The notes under the pieces were generated by a model. It saw nothing but the letters and a program-made list of their open reading frames with translations. It had not been told where the DNA came from and did not search any database. Positions 53,316 to 63,040 of a stretch of 64,000 nucleotides of DNA are shown one piece after another. The position numbers were made by a program, and so were the translations under genes. Position 1 is the stretch's first letter. The number at the start of each line of letters is the position of its first letter. This stretch comes from Paenibacillus sp. SC116 (GTDB lineage: Bacteria > Bacillota > Bacilli > Paenibacillales > Paenibacillaceae), in contig NZ_JANIOF010000006.1 of assembly GCF_024733555.1 (NCBI RefSeq), positions 186,001 to 250,000 on the forward strand, given 5' to 3'.

Positions 53316-53577
53316 TTATATAGGACTTAAGTCTTGGGTTAGGTGAGCCGATATAAGTAATAACCGCCTATATTTTTCCTTCTCCACTTGCTTAATTCAG
53401 TCTTCACAGAATCGCTTCACTGTCATTCTACTTGATGCATGCAAGATCACGTTCTTGATGCGGGTATACTCTTCTAACAGCAATGTTTCCATACACATCT
53501 CGCTCGCACTATATCCCTTTTCATATTCAAACAACTAGATTGAGAATCAATCGAACAACTACAAGGAGGATCTATTT

Positions 53578-54813
53578 ATGATGAACAAACAATCGCTTGC
53601 TGCAATTACGGCACTATCTGTATTTTTAGGTGGTAGCTTGCCAGTAAGTCTATCAACAACAGCTACAGTCTCAGCTACCGAAAACAGATTAGCTGCCGAA
53701 CAGGGTAAAGTGGCCGTATCGGACAATATTAAAAATTTCACTGATACAGCTGGGCACTGGGCAGAAGGGGCAATCTATGAGGCTGTTAAGAGAGGGTATG
53801 TAACAGGGTATCCTACAGGAAAATTTCTACCTAATAATAAAGTGACTCGTGCGGAATTTTTGAAAATGGCGGTTTCTGCATTGAATTTGCCAGTTGAATC
53901 TTCATCAAGTGGTTCGTGGTATGTGAAGTATGTAGATGCTGCCAAGTCATCTGGGGTTTTTGTAACGAGTGATTTTGCAGATGCGGATTGGAACAAGCCG
54001 TTGACGCGTGAAGAAATGGCGAAGGTTGCGGTAAGGGCACTAGGAAGTACGACTAAGGTAGAAGAGAATCAATGGATGTATCTTGCAACGAAGAGTGGAA
54101 TTATTTCTGGGACAAGCCTAGGAGAGATTTCACCTAATGGGGTGACGACTCGTGCTCAAGCGATCTCTGTTATCGAAAGAATTCTTAAGGTGAAGAACGG
54201 TGTGAAGCTCCCTGCTGACAAATACGCAGTTGCTGCCGCTGAGGTGCTTTGGCATAAGACGAATATTTTTACGGTTGCAGCGGCTATGTTCGATCGACCG
54301 GAAAATTATGATTCAAAGGCATCGAATGCCGGGCTTAATTCTTGGAAGAAAGAGAAGTTAACATTTACAACGGATGATGGCAAATATAAAGCGGAAATTC
54401 AGCAATTGATAGTTATCGACATGGCAGATCCAAAAGACCCGAACAGAAGACTCCTTCCTCCTATTAAGGAGTTAAGCTGGGTATCGTTCACTACTGAAAA
54501 AAAGCTTAAAGAAGTTAGTGATGATTATGTAATTCTTCTACGGGCGAAAGACATATTTATTAAAGATGCAAAGCGCTATGGGAACGGATTGAGATTTTCA
54601 TTCGGTGGTTTTGTAGAAGATGAAGCGGGACTAACGACTAATTCACCACAAATATTGAAGCATAGGGACAATTTTCTTGATGCTTACATTGTTTCTAAGT
54701 CAAAATTCAATGTTGATAAAACCAAAATGCTTCGAATTTATATTGAGGCACCAGGAAGACCAGGGGCCCCATATAAAAACGAAATGATCGTAAAATCGTA
54801 TTTTGAAAAGTAA
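53578..54813 (+). CDS. SLH-domain surface protein with unknown C-terminal domain
   Basis: 411 residues. A signal peptide ends near residue 38 (ATVSA). Three S-layer homology domains follow: about 54-106 (FTDTAGHWAEGAIYEAVKRG, then GYPTGKFLPNNKVTRAEF), 112-155 (LTREEMAKVAVRAL) and 160-208 (SGIISGTSLGEISP, TTRAQAISVIERIL). These bind pyruvylated wall polymer. Residues 209-411 are not recognised: a domain with many Lys/Asp and a KELSWVSFTTEKKLKEVSDD segment. AAGGAGG precedes the ATG. It runs directly into the 1122-residue gene (12 bp gap) and is probably its operon partner. Confidence 0.88.
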   Translation: MMNKQSLAAITALSVFLGGSLPVSLSTTATVSATENRLAAEQGKVAVSDNIKNFTDTAGHWAEGAIYEAVKRGYVTGYPTGKFLPNNKVTRAEFLKMAVSALNLPVESSSSGSWYVKYVDAAKSSGVFVTSDFADADWNKPLTREEMAKVAVRALGSTTKVEENQWMYLATKSGIISGTSLGEISPNGVTTRAQAISVIERILKVKNGVKLPADKYAVAAAEVLWHKTNIFTVAAAMFDRPENYDSKASNAGLNSWKKEKLTFTTDDGKYKAEIQQLIVIDMADPKDPNRRLLPPIKELSWVSFTTEKKLKEVSDDYVILLRAKDIFIKDAKRYGNGLRFSFGGFVEDEAGLTTNSPQILKHRDNFLDAYIVSKSKFNVDKTKMLRIYIEAPGRPGAPYKNEMIVKSYFEK

Positions 54814-54825
54814 GGGGGGATTAAT

Positions 54826-57800
54826 TTGAGGAAATTAATCGCCTTAATGATGTTTGCTTCCCTTCTAGCTCTCTTACTAGGAGGGTTCTTGCCGATAAAT
54901 AAATCCCAAGCAGCTCCTTCAGGAACAGAGGTCAAATATACAATAATAGAAGAATCTCGTGATCATAAGTACGGAGGACTACTTTTTTCAAGAGATAAGT
55001 CGAAAAATACAGCTCCAATTGACATTACTGCTCCGTCGGGTAAAGTAATTAAATCGCTGATGATTTACGACAAAGACGGGAAGTCAATTAGAAATGTAGC
55101 AGGGTTTACACGAGGCATGAAAAATTTTAAGGGGACTGAAACATTTGATGGCACCCGAGTAAAAGTCCAATCATTAAGGAATGGGCATTATGGGACAATC
55201 TATTACTGGGATCGAAGAAGCGGGAGTCATAATTGGAATGCTATGAACGAACAATTTTCTGATGATAGTGATGATTGCGGGAGACTAGGGGTTCCTCTCG
55301 ATAACTTCAGACTTCGTAAGTTTCCGGGTTGTACGGATAAACGCTTGGAGTCGAAAATTCCTTTGGAGAAAGGATTCTTCCTAATAAGAGATGCACAGAA
55401 TTCTCCGGGAGATTTCTGGATACCCAACAAAGTTGTCTCCCCAGTTTCTGATGATTTAACTGCTGATTATGAATCTATTAGGGCGCCCAATGGAATTGGA
55501 GTTGAATTGCATAATAGCTTTTGCACGTATGATCCGACAACGACGGTTTTTGGGGTTAAGAATCCTAGTGAAATTGGCGATTCTCTTTCGCTAAAGTATG
55601 GACAATCCTTCGAGTCATTTCCATACGATACAATTGGTGATAAACAATATAAGGATTGGGCAGCTCCGGGCGCTAGACAGCTGTGGTACTGTGCTCGTTT
55701 TGAAGCAGATTTCTATTCTTATACTTATATGTATCATGATAAAAAGATTTATGTTGAGTATGAAGATGAAGGTGGTGGAAAAGACCCCGAAATACCAATT
55801 GGAGGAGGTAGTGGTAGCTGCGCTTGGATTATTGGGGCTCCTAGTCAAGTGTCTTCCCCGAAAATAAATTACATGTCTCCAGCGGCGACTGGAGTCATAA
55901 GAGCTGACAGTAGGGAGAGCGAACGATTCGATGTCTTACAGGGGATCCCAACATCAGAGACATTGTACGCGAATGTTTTTGCGAATAATTATCTGTTCCA
56001 GCATACATTTGCCAATATGTCTGGTAAGGTCAGTTACCAATGCAAAGTCGACGTGACATACGGACTAATATGGAAAGTAAAACAGTCTCCTATTTGTACT
56101 AAAAATGGATGTACACCTCAACCAGATATCCCAATGTCTGATACCGTGACAATACCATACTCTTTCACACTTCAACGAGATTATTCGTATTGGGAGATTA
56201 AGAACATCGAAGTTTATGGCATAAACAGGTCAAGTATCACAAATTATGCTTTACCAAGGGGTGGAACAGTATTTTTGTACCCTTCTAGCTATTCAATGCC
56301 AACCTTGTCTACTGTACACAGCCCTAGTCCTTCGGAGCATGTAAAGCCGAAAGATACTGGGAAGATTTCGTTTACACCACCGACACTCGATGGAGGCTAC
56401 CAAAAACCTTCTGTACCGAATGACGAGTCTATGCTGAAATCTATAGCAGAAGCCCAAACTGGGGAGTCAGACGTACGGAACGATACAGTAACTTTTAACG
56501 GTTCAACTATTATGGAGGGGAGCTGGACATCAAAGTCTGGGGCGGAGCCTGGGAGTATTCCTGCTCCAACAACAATTGGTGCAAATGTACTTTACGAAAA
56601 TGGTCTGCTCATTAGCAATAGTTTGAGAAATGCAACCGATACACTGAGTAATGGAACTATTTATTATGACCTTGTTTCAGGAAATGTGAATGGGGGCAGC
56701 GAAAAGGAGTTTCCAATCAACGGAATTAATACTGTCACGGTTCACACACCTACGGTCAACTATTCCAATGCATCGGATGACGCCGCACATAATCAAAAGA
56801 CGAGGCCTAACCTCAACAGGAGAGCGTTTATTCTTGATCGACCATTTACAATACATATTCCAACATCAGGACAGCACCGCAACATATTAGGCTATGGTAA
56901 CCGAGACTATGCCAAATACATAAAAGAAAAACAAGTTAGATTTGAGTTCGATGTATATAGTACAGATAAATCCACCTTTTATCCGAAGAATACATGGATC
57001 AGCATTCCTGTAAGAGATCTAGCAACCACCTTCTATTTGCCGGTGTGGGTAGATGAAGGGGACTATACGATCCACTTCAGATCATTTGCTGAAAATGCTC
57101 CTTCCGATACGCTTATTCAGCAAGACGCCAACTTTGAAGTAAACAACCATATAGCTACAGATACAGTACCTGTTGAAGTCATCGGACGCGTGTATGATTT
57201 CCGTATTACCGATATTGTGGATATGAACTGGGAGCTTGCTTTCCGTCAACAGAAAAAGAGCAAGGAGCATACAGGGCGCTATTATTGGGTGGGAACGCGT
57301 GATATCGATGGAAACCCAAGGGGAAATGAATCGCGTTACACGTTACCGATCAGGCGAGGAAGTCACCCGAATGATGGCTTCAAAAATGTAACCGTCAAGC
57401 CAGGCTATCATTTTAAGTTCGATCTAAAGACAAAGGGCAATATGTTCGGCCCGAACGATTCTATTCGCATTACGCCGACGTTCGAATTCGTCAGTCGCGA
57501 TGGCAAGCATCGTCAAGATGTTGATTTGTATTACCATGCACCAGATCGGAACTTTGTAAGGATTGGTTCGTCATTCGATACGATTGAGCGAGAAATTACA
57601 TTGAATGAAAGGCTACGCAACCTCCATCCGCTGCAAATCGAACAGACAGGGCGCACCTTTTATCAGTTGTATCGTCATCAGCTCTCACAAAGTGAGCAAG
57701 TGTTTATGCAGCAATGGCAAAGGCAAGTTAATCGCCCCACGAAGACGGGTGGATTCAGTCATATGAAGGTACCAGGCGAGCTTCGTTTATTCCATGGGCC

Positions 57801-58194
57801 GACACAAATACCCAATGGCGTTAATTCGTATCGGGCCTATGCTGCTGAACAACAATGGTATGGTGAATTCGGTATTCCGTCGAAAGTATACGTTGTACAA
57901 AAAGGGTTTCCGCTGCACCGACAATTTTCTTTCAGGGAAGATGCTTCATTCTTTTTAAAGGATGGCTATATTGTAGTTAACTTCAACATGGAGACGATTC
58001 GTGCAGGGCGTATGAATGACCCTCATCTTCAGTACATACATGCTCCGCTAACCAACCAATGGCGGCGCGAAGGTTTCGTTCACAGCGTCACTGATCCTTA
58101 TGGCGCCACATTCCAGCTGAAGGACGGCGATATGATGCTCTACGATGCTGCACAATCATCGCGTGACGATTATCGCGTAGGGGGCACTCATTAA
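54826..58194 (+). CDS. Large secreted protein, DUF5704-like, unknown function
   Basis: 1122 residues. TTG 54826 behind AAGGGGG opens a signal peptide (LIALMMFASLLALLLGGFLP) ending at SQAA. The mature protein is beta-rich with no catalytic motif I can name; resemblance to DUF5704 proteins of Paenibacillus is from memory. All eight cysteines lie between residues 151 and 429, unusual for a Firmicute secreted protein, and could form disulfides. From about residue 720 on, there is no Cys and Arg codons shift from AGA/AGG to CGT/CGC, so the gene looks mosaic. No SLH, LPXTG or membrane anchor is visible; with the SLH partner upstream it may be part of a two-protein surface complex. Confidence 0.82.
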   Translation: MRKLIALMMFASLLALLLGGFLPINKSQAAPSGTEVKYTIIEESRDHKYGGLLFSRDKSKNTAPIDITAPSGKVIKSLMIYDKDGKSIRNVAGFTRGMKNFKGTETFDGTRVKVQSLRNGHYGTIYYWDRRSGSHNWNAMNEQFSDDSDDCGRLGVPLDNFRLRKFPGCTDKRLESKIPLEKGFFLIRDAQNSPGDFWIPNKVVSPVSDDLTADYESIRAPNGIGVELHNSFCTYDPTTTVFGVKNPSEIGDSLSLKYGQSFESFPYDTIGDKQYKDWAAPGARQLWYCARFEADFYSYTYMYHDKKIYVEYEDEGGGKDPEIPIGGGSGSCAWIIGAPSQVSSPKINYMSPAATGVIRADSRESERFDVLQGIPTSETLYANVFANNYLFQHTFANMSGKVSYQCKVDVTYGLIWKVKQSPICTKNGCTPQPDIPMSDTVTIPYSFTLQRDYSYWEIKNIEVYGINRSSITNYALPRGGTVFLYPSSYSMPTLSTVHSPSPSEHVKPKDTGKISFTPPTLDGGYQKPSVPNDESMLKSIAEAQTGESDVRNDTVTFNGSTIMEGSWTSKSGAEPGSIPAPTTIGANVLYENGLLISNSLRNATDTLSNGTIYYDLVSGNVNGGSEKEFPINGINTVTVHTPTVNYSNASDDAAHNQKTRPNLNRRAFILDRPFTIHIPTSGQHRNILGYGNRDYAKYIKEKQVRFEFDVYSTDKSTFYPKNTWISIPVRDLATTFYLPVWVDEGDYTIHFRSFAENAPSDTLIQQDANFEVNNHIATDTVPVEVIGRVYDFRITDIVDMNWELAFRQQKKSKEHTGRYYWVGTRDIDGNPRGNESRYTLPIRRGSHPNDGFKNVTVKPGYHFKFDLKTKGNMFGPNDSIRITPTFEFVSRDGKHRQDVDLYYHAPDRNFVRIGSSFDTIEREITLNERLRNLHPLQIEQTGRTFYQLYRHQLSQSEQVFMQQWQRQVNRPTKTGGFSHMKVPGELRLFHGPTQIPNGVNSYRAYAAEQQWYGEFGIPSKVYVVQKGFPLHRQFSFREDASFFLKDGYIVVNFNMETIRAGRMNDPHLQYIHAPLTNQWRREGFVHSVTDPYGATFQLKDGDMMLYDAAQSSRDDYRVGGTH

Positions 58195-58244
58195 TGTCCC
58201 ATGAAGAATAACTAAACGAAATAAAGGCTACGGAGAGACTGTTG

Positions 58245-58290
58245 GAACTGGAGGTGAGGTGAACCTCTAACCAGCGGTTTCTTTTTTATT
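58245..58290 (+). terminator. Probable terminator after the secreted-protein gene
   Basis: Imperfect stem from GGAACTGG..GAGGT to ACCTC..CCAGCGGTTTC, followed by TTTTTTATTTT. The rest of the 241-bp gap contains no recognised gene. Confidence 0.5.
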
Positions 58291-58435
58291 TTCAACCATG
58301 AACATTTAGGATTAAAAAAGTCCATTAGCTGTCACTGCTGAGGAAGCTGCATACAATAGCAGAATGTGCATATATAGGAACGTGTACATGCGTTAATCCG
58401 TGTACATTGATATATGCATATAAGGAGATGATGGC

Positions 58436-59017
58436 GTGAGAGTTCGAAGCCGTGGCAGAGGACGACGTTCACCGTTAATCGTTGTTGTATTATTGTTTAT
58501 GCTGATCGTATGGCCATCTTATCAAATTTATAATTTACTGCATGAGAATGAAAAATCTGTGGCAGTTGAGCGTCTGCTTTATGAAGCCGCATATTTAAAT
58601 GTACAGATGCTGGAGGGGGCTATGAGGGAAGCGCAAACTTCCTTAACAGCTGTGGGTTGGAACGAGTGGAAGACGAATGCGTACGCGGCACAGTATGTGC
58701 ATGAACGGTTGCGCCAAGCCGTTGGAGAGGACCGTGTGCCAGAACTGGCTGTTTTTGAAAAAATGGTGGATTTGATCACGGTCGTTCAAATTAATGGGGA
58801 TCGTCAATTAAAGGAGCAAGAGCGCAAACAAATTGCTGACGCAGCTGCAGCAATGCCTATATTTGTGGAGCGTTATGGTCAATTTATGACAGAGCAAGGG
58901 AAGGTGCTGTCATCCAAAGCGGAGGAATTGGAAACATTAGCGTCACAAATACTGTTGGAAGCATCTGAATCAGACACAGAAATGTCGAAACAACAACCAG
59001 ATAAAGGACATGAATAG
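58436..59017 (+). CDS. Unknown membrane-anchored protein before hemA
   Basis: 193 residues. A basic N-terminus (MRVRSRGRGRRS) is followed by one membrane helix (PLIVVVLLFMLIVWPSYQIY), then an all-helical, coiled-coil-prone extracytoplasmic or cytoplasmic part with LL/AA-rich heptads and a Gln/Glu C-terminus. The positive-inside rule suggests an outward-facing C-terminal domain. The start is GTG 58436 behind AAGGAGATG. It occupies the place of ysxD before hemA in Bacillus subtilis but I cannot show that it is related. Confidence 0.75.
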   Translation: MRVRSRGRGRRSPLIVVVLLFMLIVWPSYQIYNLLHENEKSVAVERLLYEAAYLNVQMLEGAMREAQTSLTAVGWNEWKTNAYAAQYVHERLRQAVGEDRVPELAVFEKMVDLITVVQINGDRQLKEQERKQIADAAAAMPIFVERYGQFMTEQGKVLSSKAEELETLASQILLEASESDTEMSKQQPDKGHE

Positions 59018-59109
59018 CAGGTATAGTGCAAAGATTGTCGTGGAAACGTAAACAATGGAATCATTTTCAAACATTCTTCATATTTAGCGCTATAGTTAGG
59101 AAGGAATTA

Positions 59110-59118
59110 TGCTATAAT
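59110..59118 (+). promoter_or_regulatory. Extended -10 promoter of hemA
   Basis: TGCTATAAT: TGn immediately before TATAAT (59113-59118), 51 bp before the hemA ATG. No good -35, as allowed by an extended -10. Confidence 0.65.
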
Positions 59119-59169
59119 CATTATGATTTCAACTATGTTCTAAATACGTGTAAAGCAGGTGAATACCCC

Positions 59170-60570
59170 ATGCATCTTGTTGTCGTCGGCATGAACTACC
59201 GAACGGCGCCTGTCGAAATTCGAGAGAAATTCGCGATACCGGAGTCGCAATTACAAGAGGCTGTTCAACAGCTCAGATATACGAAGAGTGTTCTGGAATG
59301 CGTAGTTGTATCCACGTGCAACCGTATGGAGATGTATGTTGTTGTGGATCGACTTCATATGTGCGGACACTTCATCCGCAGCTTTATGGAGCAGTGGTTC
59401 GGTTTACGTAGACAGCAATTTACGCCTTATTTATATATATATGAAGATGACCAGGCTGTGGAGCATTTGTTCCGTGTGACGTCAGGACTTGATTCTATGA
59501 TCGTAGGAGAGACTCAAATCCTTGGTCAAGTTAAGCATGCATTCTTGTTTGCGCAAGAGCAAGGTACAACAGGGACATGCTTCAATTATTTGTTCAAGCA
59601 GGCGGTAACATTCGCTAAACGCGTCCAGTCTGAGACCAATATAAATGATAATGTTGTGTCGGTTAGTTATGCAGCGGTAGAGCTTGGCAAACGTATATAT
59701 GGTTCCTTCAAAGGGAAAAATGTACTAATTGTTGGAGCAGGGGAAATGAGTGAGCTCACGGCGAAGCATTTGCATAGCAACGGCGCTGCTCGCGTTATGG
59801 TTGCCAACCGAACGAGAGAGCGGGCAGAAGAGTTAGCAGGGCAATTTAATGGTACTGCTGGTACACTTCAAGATATGGAGCGCTTCCTGTTGGAAGCTGA
59901 TGTCGTAATCAGTTCAACAGGAGCTGCAGGATATGTATTGAACGCTTCTGATGTTGAAAAAGTGCTTAAGCAGCGTCGTTCAAGACCACTGTTCTTAATC
60001 GATATAGCCGTGCCTAGGGACCTTGATCCTGCTATCGGTGACTTGCCGAACGTATTCTTGTATGACATCGATGACTTGGAGGGTATCGTCCAGAGCAATA
60101 TGGCGATACGGAAGCGGGAAGGCGAGAAGATAGAATCACTTATTGTGGCTGAGATGGATCAATACCATCAGTGGCAGAAGATGCTTGGTGTTACTCCACT
60201 GATTCGTTCACTGCAATTCAAGGCAGAGAAGATTCATCAGGAGACATTGGATAGCATGTTCAATAAGCTGCCTGAATTGTCTGAGCGTGAAGCCAAGATC
60301 ATACGTCGTCTCACGAAGAGTATGCTCAATCAGATGATGCATGATCCGATCCTTCAGATCAAAGAGCTGGCTGCTCAGAAGAAGAGCGAGGAAGCATTGC
60401 AATTGTTTACCCAATTGTTTGCGCTCGAAGACAATTTGTCAGACTCGGATAAGGAGCCTAGTACTTCTTCTGCTAAGTCATTGAATCGCAATCGTACGGA
60501 TCAGCGTGAATCGGCAGATGATCCTGAGCGTGTTACGTCCGGATTGTCATGGGCAGCCGTCACATGGTAA
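59170..60570 (+). CDS. hemA: Glutamyl-tRNA reductase
   Basis: First committed enzyme of C5-pathway tetrapyrrole synthesis: reduces glutamyl-tRNA(Glu) to glutamate-1-semialdehyde. 466 residues. N-domain with MNYRTAPVEIREK and the catalytic Cys50 in STCNRME; NADPH domain with VLIVGAGEMSELTAKHL; C-terminal helical dimerisation spine. The C-terminal 50 residues are a Ser/Asp/Arg-rich extension. The frame reaches back to 59026, but ATG 59170 behind AGCAGGTGA begins the conserved MHLVVVGMN. It heads the operon with hemX, sirC, hemC and cobA/hemD. Confidence 0.97.
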   Translation: MHLVVVGMNYRTAPVEIREKFAIPESQLQEAVQQLRYTKSVLECVVVSTCNRMEMYVVVDRLHMCGHFIRSFMEQWFGLRRQQFTPYLYIYEDDQAVEHLFRVTSGLDSMIVGETQILGQVKHAFLFAQEQGTTGTCFNYLFKQAVTFAKRVQSETNINDNVVSVSYAAVELGKRIYGSFKGKNVLIVGAGEMSELTAKHLHSNGAARVMVANRTRERAEELAGQFNGTAGTLQDMERFLLEADVVISSTGAAGYVLNASDVEKVLKQRRSRPLFLIDIAVPRDLDPAIGDLPNVFLYDIDDLEGIVQSNMAIRKREGEKIESLIVAEMDQYHQWQKMLGVTPLIRSLQFKAEKIHQETLDSMFNKLPELSEREAKIIRRLTKSMLNQMMHDPILQIKELAAQKKSEEALQLFTQLFALEDNLSDSDKEPSTSSAKSLNRNRTDQRESADDPERVTSGLSWAAVTW

Positions 60571-60600
60571 GCGACGGAAGACGGGGGGCGACAGGCTGCA

Positions 60601-61428
60601 ATGATTACAAGTAATTGGATTTACGATGCGATCATTTACACATATGCCCTGAGCCTTCTGTTTTATTTCTCTGACTTCGTTGATATTAATCGGAGAGCGA
60701 AGCGGATGGGCACAGGGCTTCTTATATTTGTTTGGGTGCTGCAAACGATATTTCTAATCATTCGAATGATTAACCATCGAGAGGTACCTATATTTACAAC
60801 CTTTGAGTTCATGTTTTTATTTTCTTGGATACTCGTTACCGCTTCATTAGTTATAAGTCGATTTTTTCATATTGAATTTATCGTCTTCTTCGTTAATTTA
60901 ATTGGTTTTGCTCTGCTTATTGTTAACATGCTGAATGATCCCACATCTTCTACCGCTTTAGTAGAATGGGAAATGATGGGGAATATTTTATCGCTGCATA
61001 TCTTTTTGGCGGCATGCGGCTTTGCAGCGCTTACGGTAAGCGGTATTTATGCTGGAATGTATATTTTCCTCCATCACCGGCTCAAGTCTCGTAAATGGTC
61101 GGATGCCGTTCGTCGACTGCCGAGTTTGGAGCGAATGCAGCGTTCGTCGTTAACCGCATCTGTCATAGGTGTACCCTTGTTTCTATTATCTCTTTCCGTA
61201 GCGGTCGTGTCCGTGATGTTAGGAGAACGACATGAACTTCTGCTTGATATTAAAGTTTGGTTTACGATATTCTCGCTCGGATTGTATAGCTTTTATTTCT
61301 ATAAACGTCACAGAGGTAAAATGACTGGGCTGCACATTGCTTTGTTGAATCTTATTTGTTACGCTACGATGCTGTTGAATTACGCACTGAATAGCTTGTC
61401 AGGATTTCATCGCTGGATGGGAGTGTAA
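60601..61428 (+). CDS. hemX: HemX, cytochrome c assembly-type membrane protein
   Basis: 275 residues, eight predicted membrane helices (WIYDAIIYTYALSLLFYF; GLLIFVWVLQTIFLIIRMI; FEFMFLFSWILVTASLVI; FIVFFVNLIGFALLIV; and more). It has the CcmC/CcsA-like arrangement with a His in LSLHIFLAACGFAA and another in LGERHELL. In Bacillus subtilis HemX lowers the cellular amount of HemA. AAGACGGGGGG precedes the ATG, 30 bp after hemA. Confidence 0.93.
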   Translation: MITSNWIYDAIIYTYALSLLFYFSDFVDINRRAKRMGTGLLIFVWVLQTIFLIIRMINHREVPIFTTFEFMFLFSWILVTASLVISRFFHIEFIVFFVNLIGFALLIVNMLNDPTSSTALVEWEMMGNILSLHIFLAACGFAALTVSGIYAGMYIFLHHRLKSRKWSDAVRRLPSLERMQRSSLTASVIGVPLFLLSLSVAVVSVMLGERHELLLDIKVWFTIFSLGLYSFYFYKRHRGKMTGLHIALLNLICYATMLLNYALNSLSGFHRWMGV

Positions 61429-61431
61429 CAG

Positions 61432-62100
61432 ATGGGCCAGCCGCTTGAATACCCGCAATATGCGATTATGTTAAACATGAAAGATAAACGTAGTGTCGTC
61501 ATTGGAGGCGGCATCGTTGCGACGCGTAAGGTGAAGCAGTTGCTGGATAGCGGCGCCGAAGTTATGGTTGTCAGCCCTACGCTGACGCCAGCACTTCGGC
61601 GTTTGTTGCAAGAAGGGACTATTTGCGTACAGCTGCGCGATTATGAGCGAACAGACTTGCAGGACGCAATGCTTGTATTTGCCGCAACTGATGATGAAGA
61701 AGTGAACTTGCAAATTGCAGAGGATGCGCGAGTGGCTCGCGCTTTAGTTAACGTTGCTCACGCTCCTCAGCTATCGGATTTCACTAACCCAGGTGTTCTA
61801 AGGTATGGTCCTATTCAGATTAATGTATCGACAGGTGGAGCTAGTCCCACTTTAACAAGGCATATTGTCGACAAAGTTGACCGCATCATTGATGATCGTC
61901 TCGGTATTCTTGCTGAGCGCTTACTTGAATCAAGGCTAGCAGCACAGCGCACGATTGCTGACGATACATTTCGTCATGAACTTTTAAGAGGCTTTGGGGA
62001 TGTATGTTGGAAAGCTTGGGAGCAGCAGCAGCCCTTTCCAGAATGGGATACTTGGTTTCATGAGACATTTCCGCTGCTAACTGCATGCGAGGAGGAATAA
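61432..62100 (+). CDS. Precorrin-2 dehydrogenase / sirohydrochlorin ferrochelatase-like protein (Met8/SirC family)
   Basis: 222 residues. NAD-binding [20 protein letters not shown] and VMVVSPT at the N-terminus, [17 protein letters not shown] in the middle, and the C-terminal [14 protein letters not shown] segment [16 protein letters not shown] typical of the CysG-N/Met8 dimer fold. Oxidises precorrin-2 to sirohydrochlorin, and some members insert iron. It directs uroporphyrinogen toward sirohaem; its place in the hem operon, with the fused CobA/HemD downstream, supports this. The start overlaps no other gene and lies 3 bp after hemX. Confidence 0.92.
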   Translation: MGQPLEYPQYAIMLNMKDKRSVVIGGGIVATRKVKQLLDSGAEVMVVSPTLTPALRRLLQEGTICVQLRDYERTDLQDAMLVFAATDDEEVNLQIAEDARVARALVNVAHAPQLSDFTNPGVLRYGPIQINVSTGGASPTLTRHIVDKVDRIIDDRLGILAERLLESRLAAQRTIADDTFRHELLRGFGDVCWKAWEQQQPFPEWDTWFHETFPLLTACEEE

Positions 62101-62105
62101 ACGAC

Positions 62106-63035
62106 ATGAGAGTAATTAGAGTAGGCACAAGACAAAGCGCATTGGCACTTACACAGACAGGGCATGTCATTGCGGCATTGGAGCGTATTTGTCGCGAAGA
62201 AGGGCTTCCTTATACATTTGAGACACATAAAATCGTTACTAAAGGAGACCAAATTCTCGACGTAACGTTATCCAAAGTTGGCGGTAAAGGCTTGTTCGTT
62301 AAAGAGATTGAGCAGGCGTTATTAGATAATCAGATTGATATGGCTGTACATAGCATGAAAGATATGCCGTATGCATTGCCTGAAGGGCTTCGTATCGGTG
62401 CGGTGCCGAAACGGGAGGACCCGAGAGATTGTCTTATTATGAAAGCGGGGACAAGCTTAGCTGACTTGCCAAAAGGGGCGAAAGTGGGGACGAGCAGTTT
62501 GCGCCGTTCTTGCCAGTTGCAAGCGGACCGTCCTGATTTGAACATAGAATCGTTGCGAGGCAATATAGACACTCGATTGAAGAAGTTGGAGAGTGAAGGT
62601 TTTGATGCGATCGTGCTAGCTGCAGCTGGGCTGCATCGGATGGAGTGGCAATCCAAGATCACTGCCTACTTGCCGACAGACGTGTGTATTCCTGCTGTTG
62701 GACAAGGAGCGCTTGCTATCGAGTGCCGTAGTGAAGATGAAGATTTGCTGCGACTATTGCGCCATTATCATTGTGAGGATACATCGATTACGGTTCGTGC
62801 TGAACGAGCATTTCTTGGCAGGTTGAATGGTGGGTGCCAAGTTCCTATCGGAGCCTACGCGACTCAAGATGATGCAGGGGTGCTCACGCTGGTTGGGCTT
62901 GTTGGAACACCGGATGGAGAGATGATGTTGAGCGAGACAATGACAGGAACAGATGCCGAGACGCTAGGTGTTGCTGTTGCTGAGCGTTTATTAGAACAAG
63001 GAGCTGAACCAATACTGGCACGTTGGAAAGGTTGA
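62106..63035 (+). CDS. hemC: Hydroxymethylbilane synthase (porphobilinogen deaminase)
   Basis: Polymerises four porphobilinogens to hydroxymethylbilane. 309 residues. Starts [15 protein letters not shown]; has GDKI-like KGDQILD, the conserved [16 protein letters not shown] and [35 protein letters not shown], and the dipyrromethane-cofactor Cys244 in [13 protein letters not shown]. The frame extends to 62085 inside sirC; ATG 62106 with AGGAGGAATAA is the start. Ends 5 bp before the start of the fused gene. Confidence 0.97.
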   Translation: MRVIRVGTRQSALALTQTGHVIAALERICREEGLPYTFETHKIVTKGDQILDVTLSKVGGKGLFVKEIEQALLDNQIDMAVHSMKDMPYALPEGLRIGAVPKREDPRDCLIMKAGTSLADLPKGAKVGTSSLRRSCQLQADRPDLNIESLRGNIDTRLKKLESEGFDAIVLAAAGLHRMEWQSKITAYLPTDVCIPAVGQGALAIECRSEDEDLLRLLRHYHCEDTSITVRAERAFLGRLNGGCQVPIGAYATQDDAGVLTLVGLVGTPDGEMMLSETMTGTDAETLGVAVAERLLEQGAEPILARWKG

Positions 63036-63040
63036 TCACT

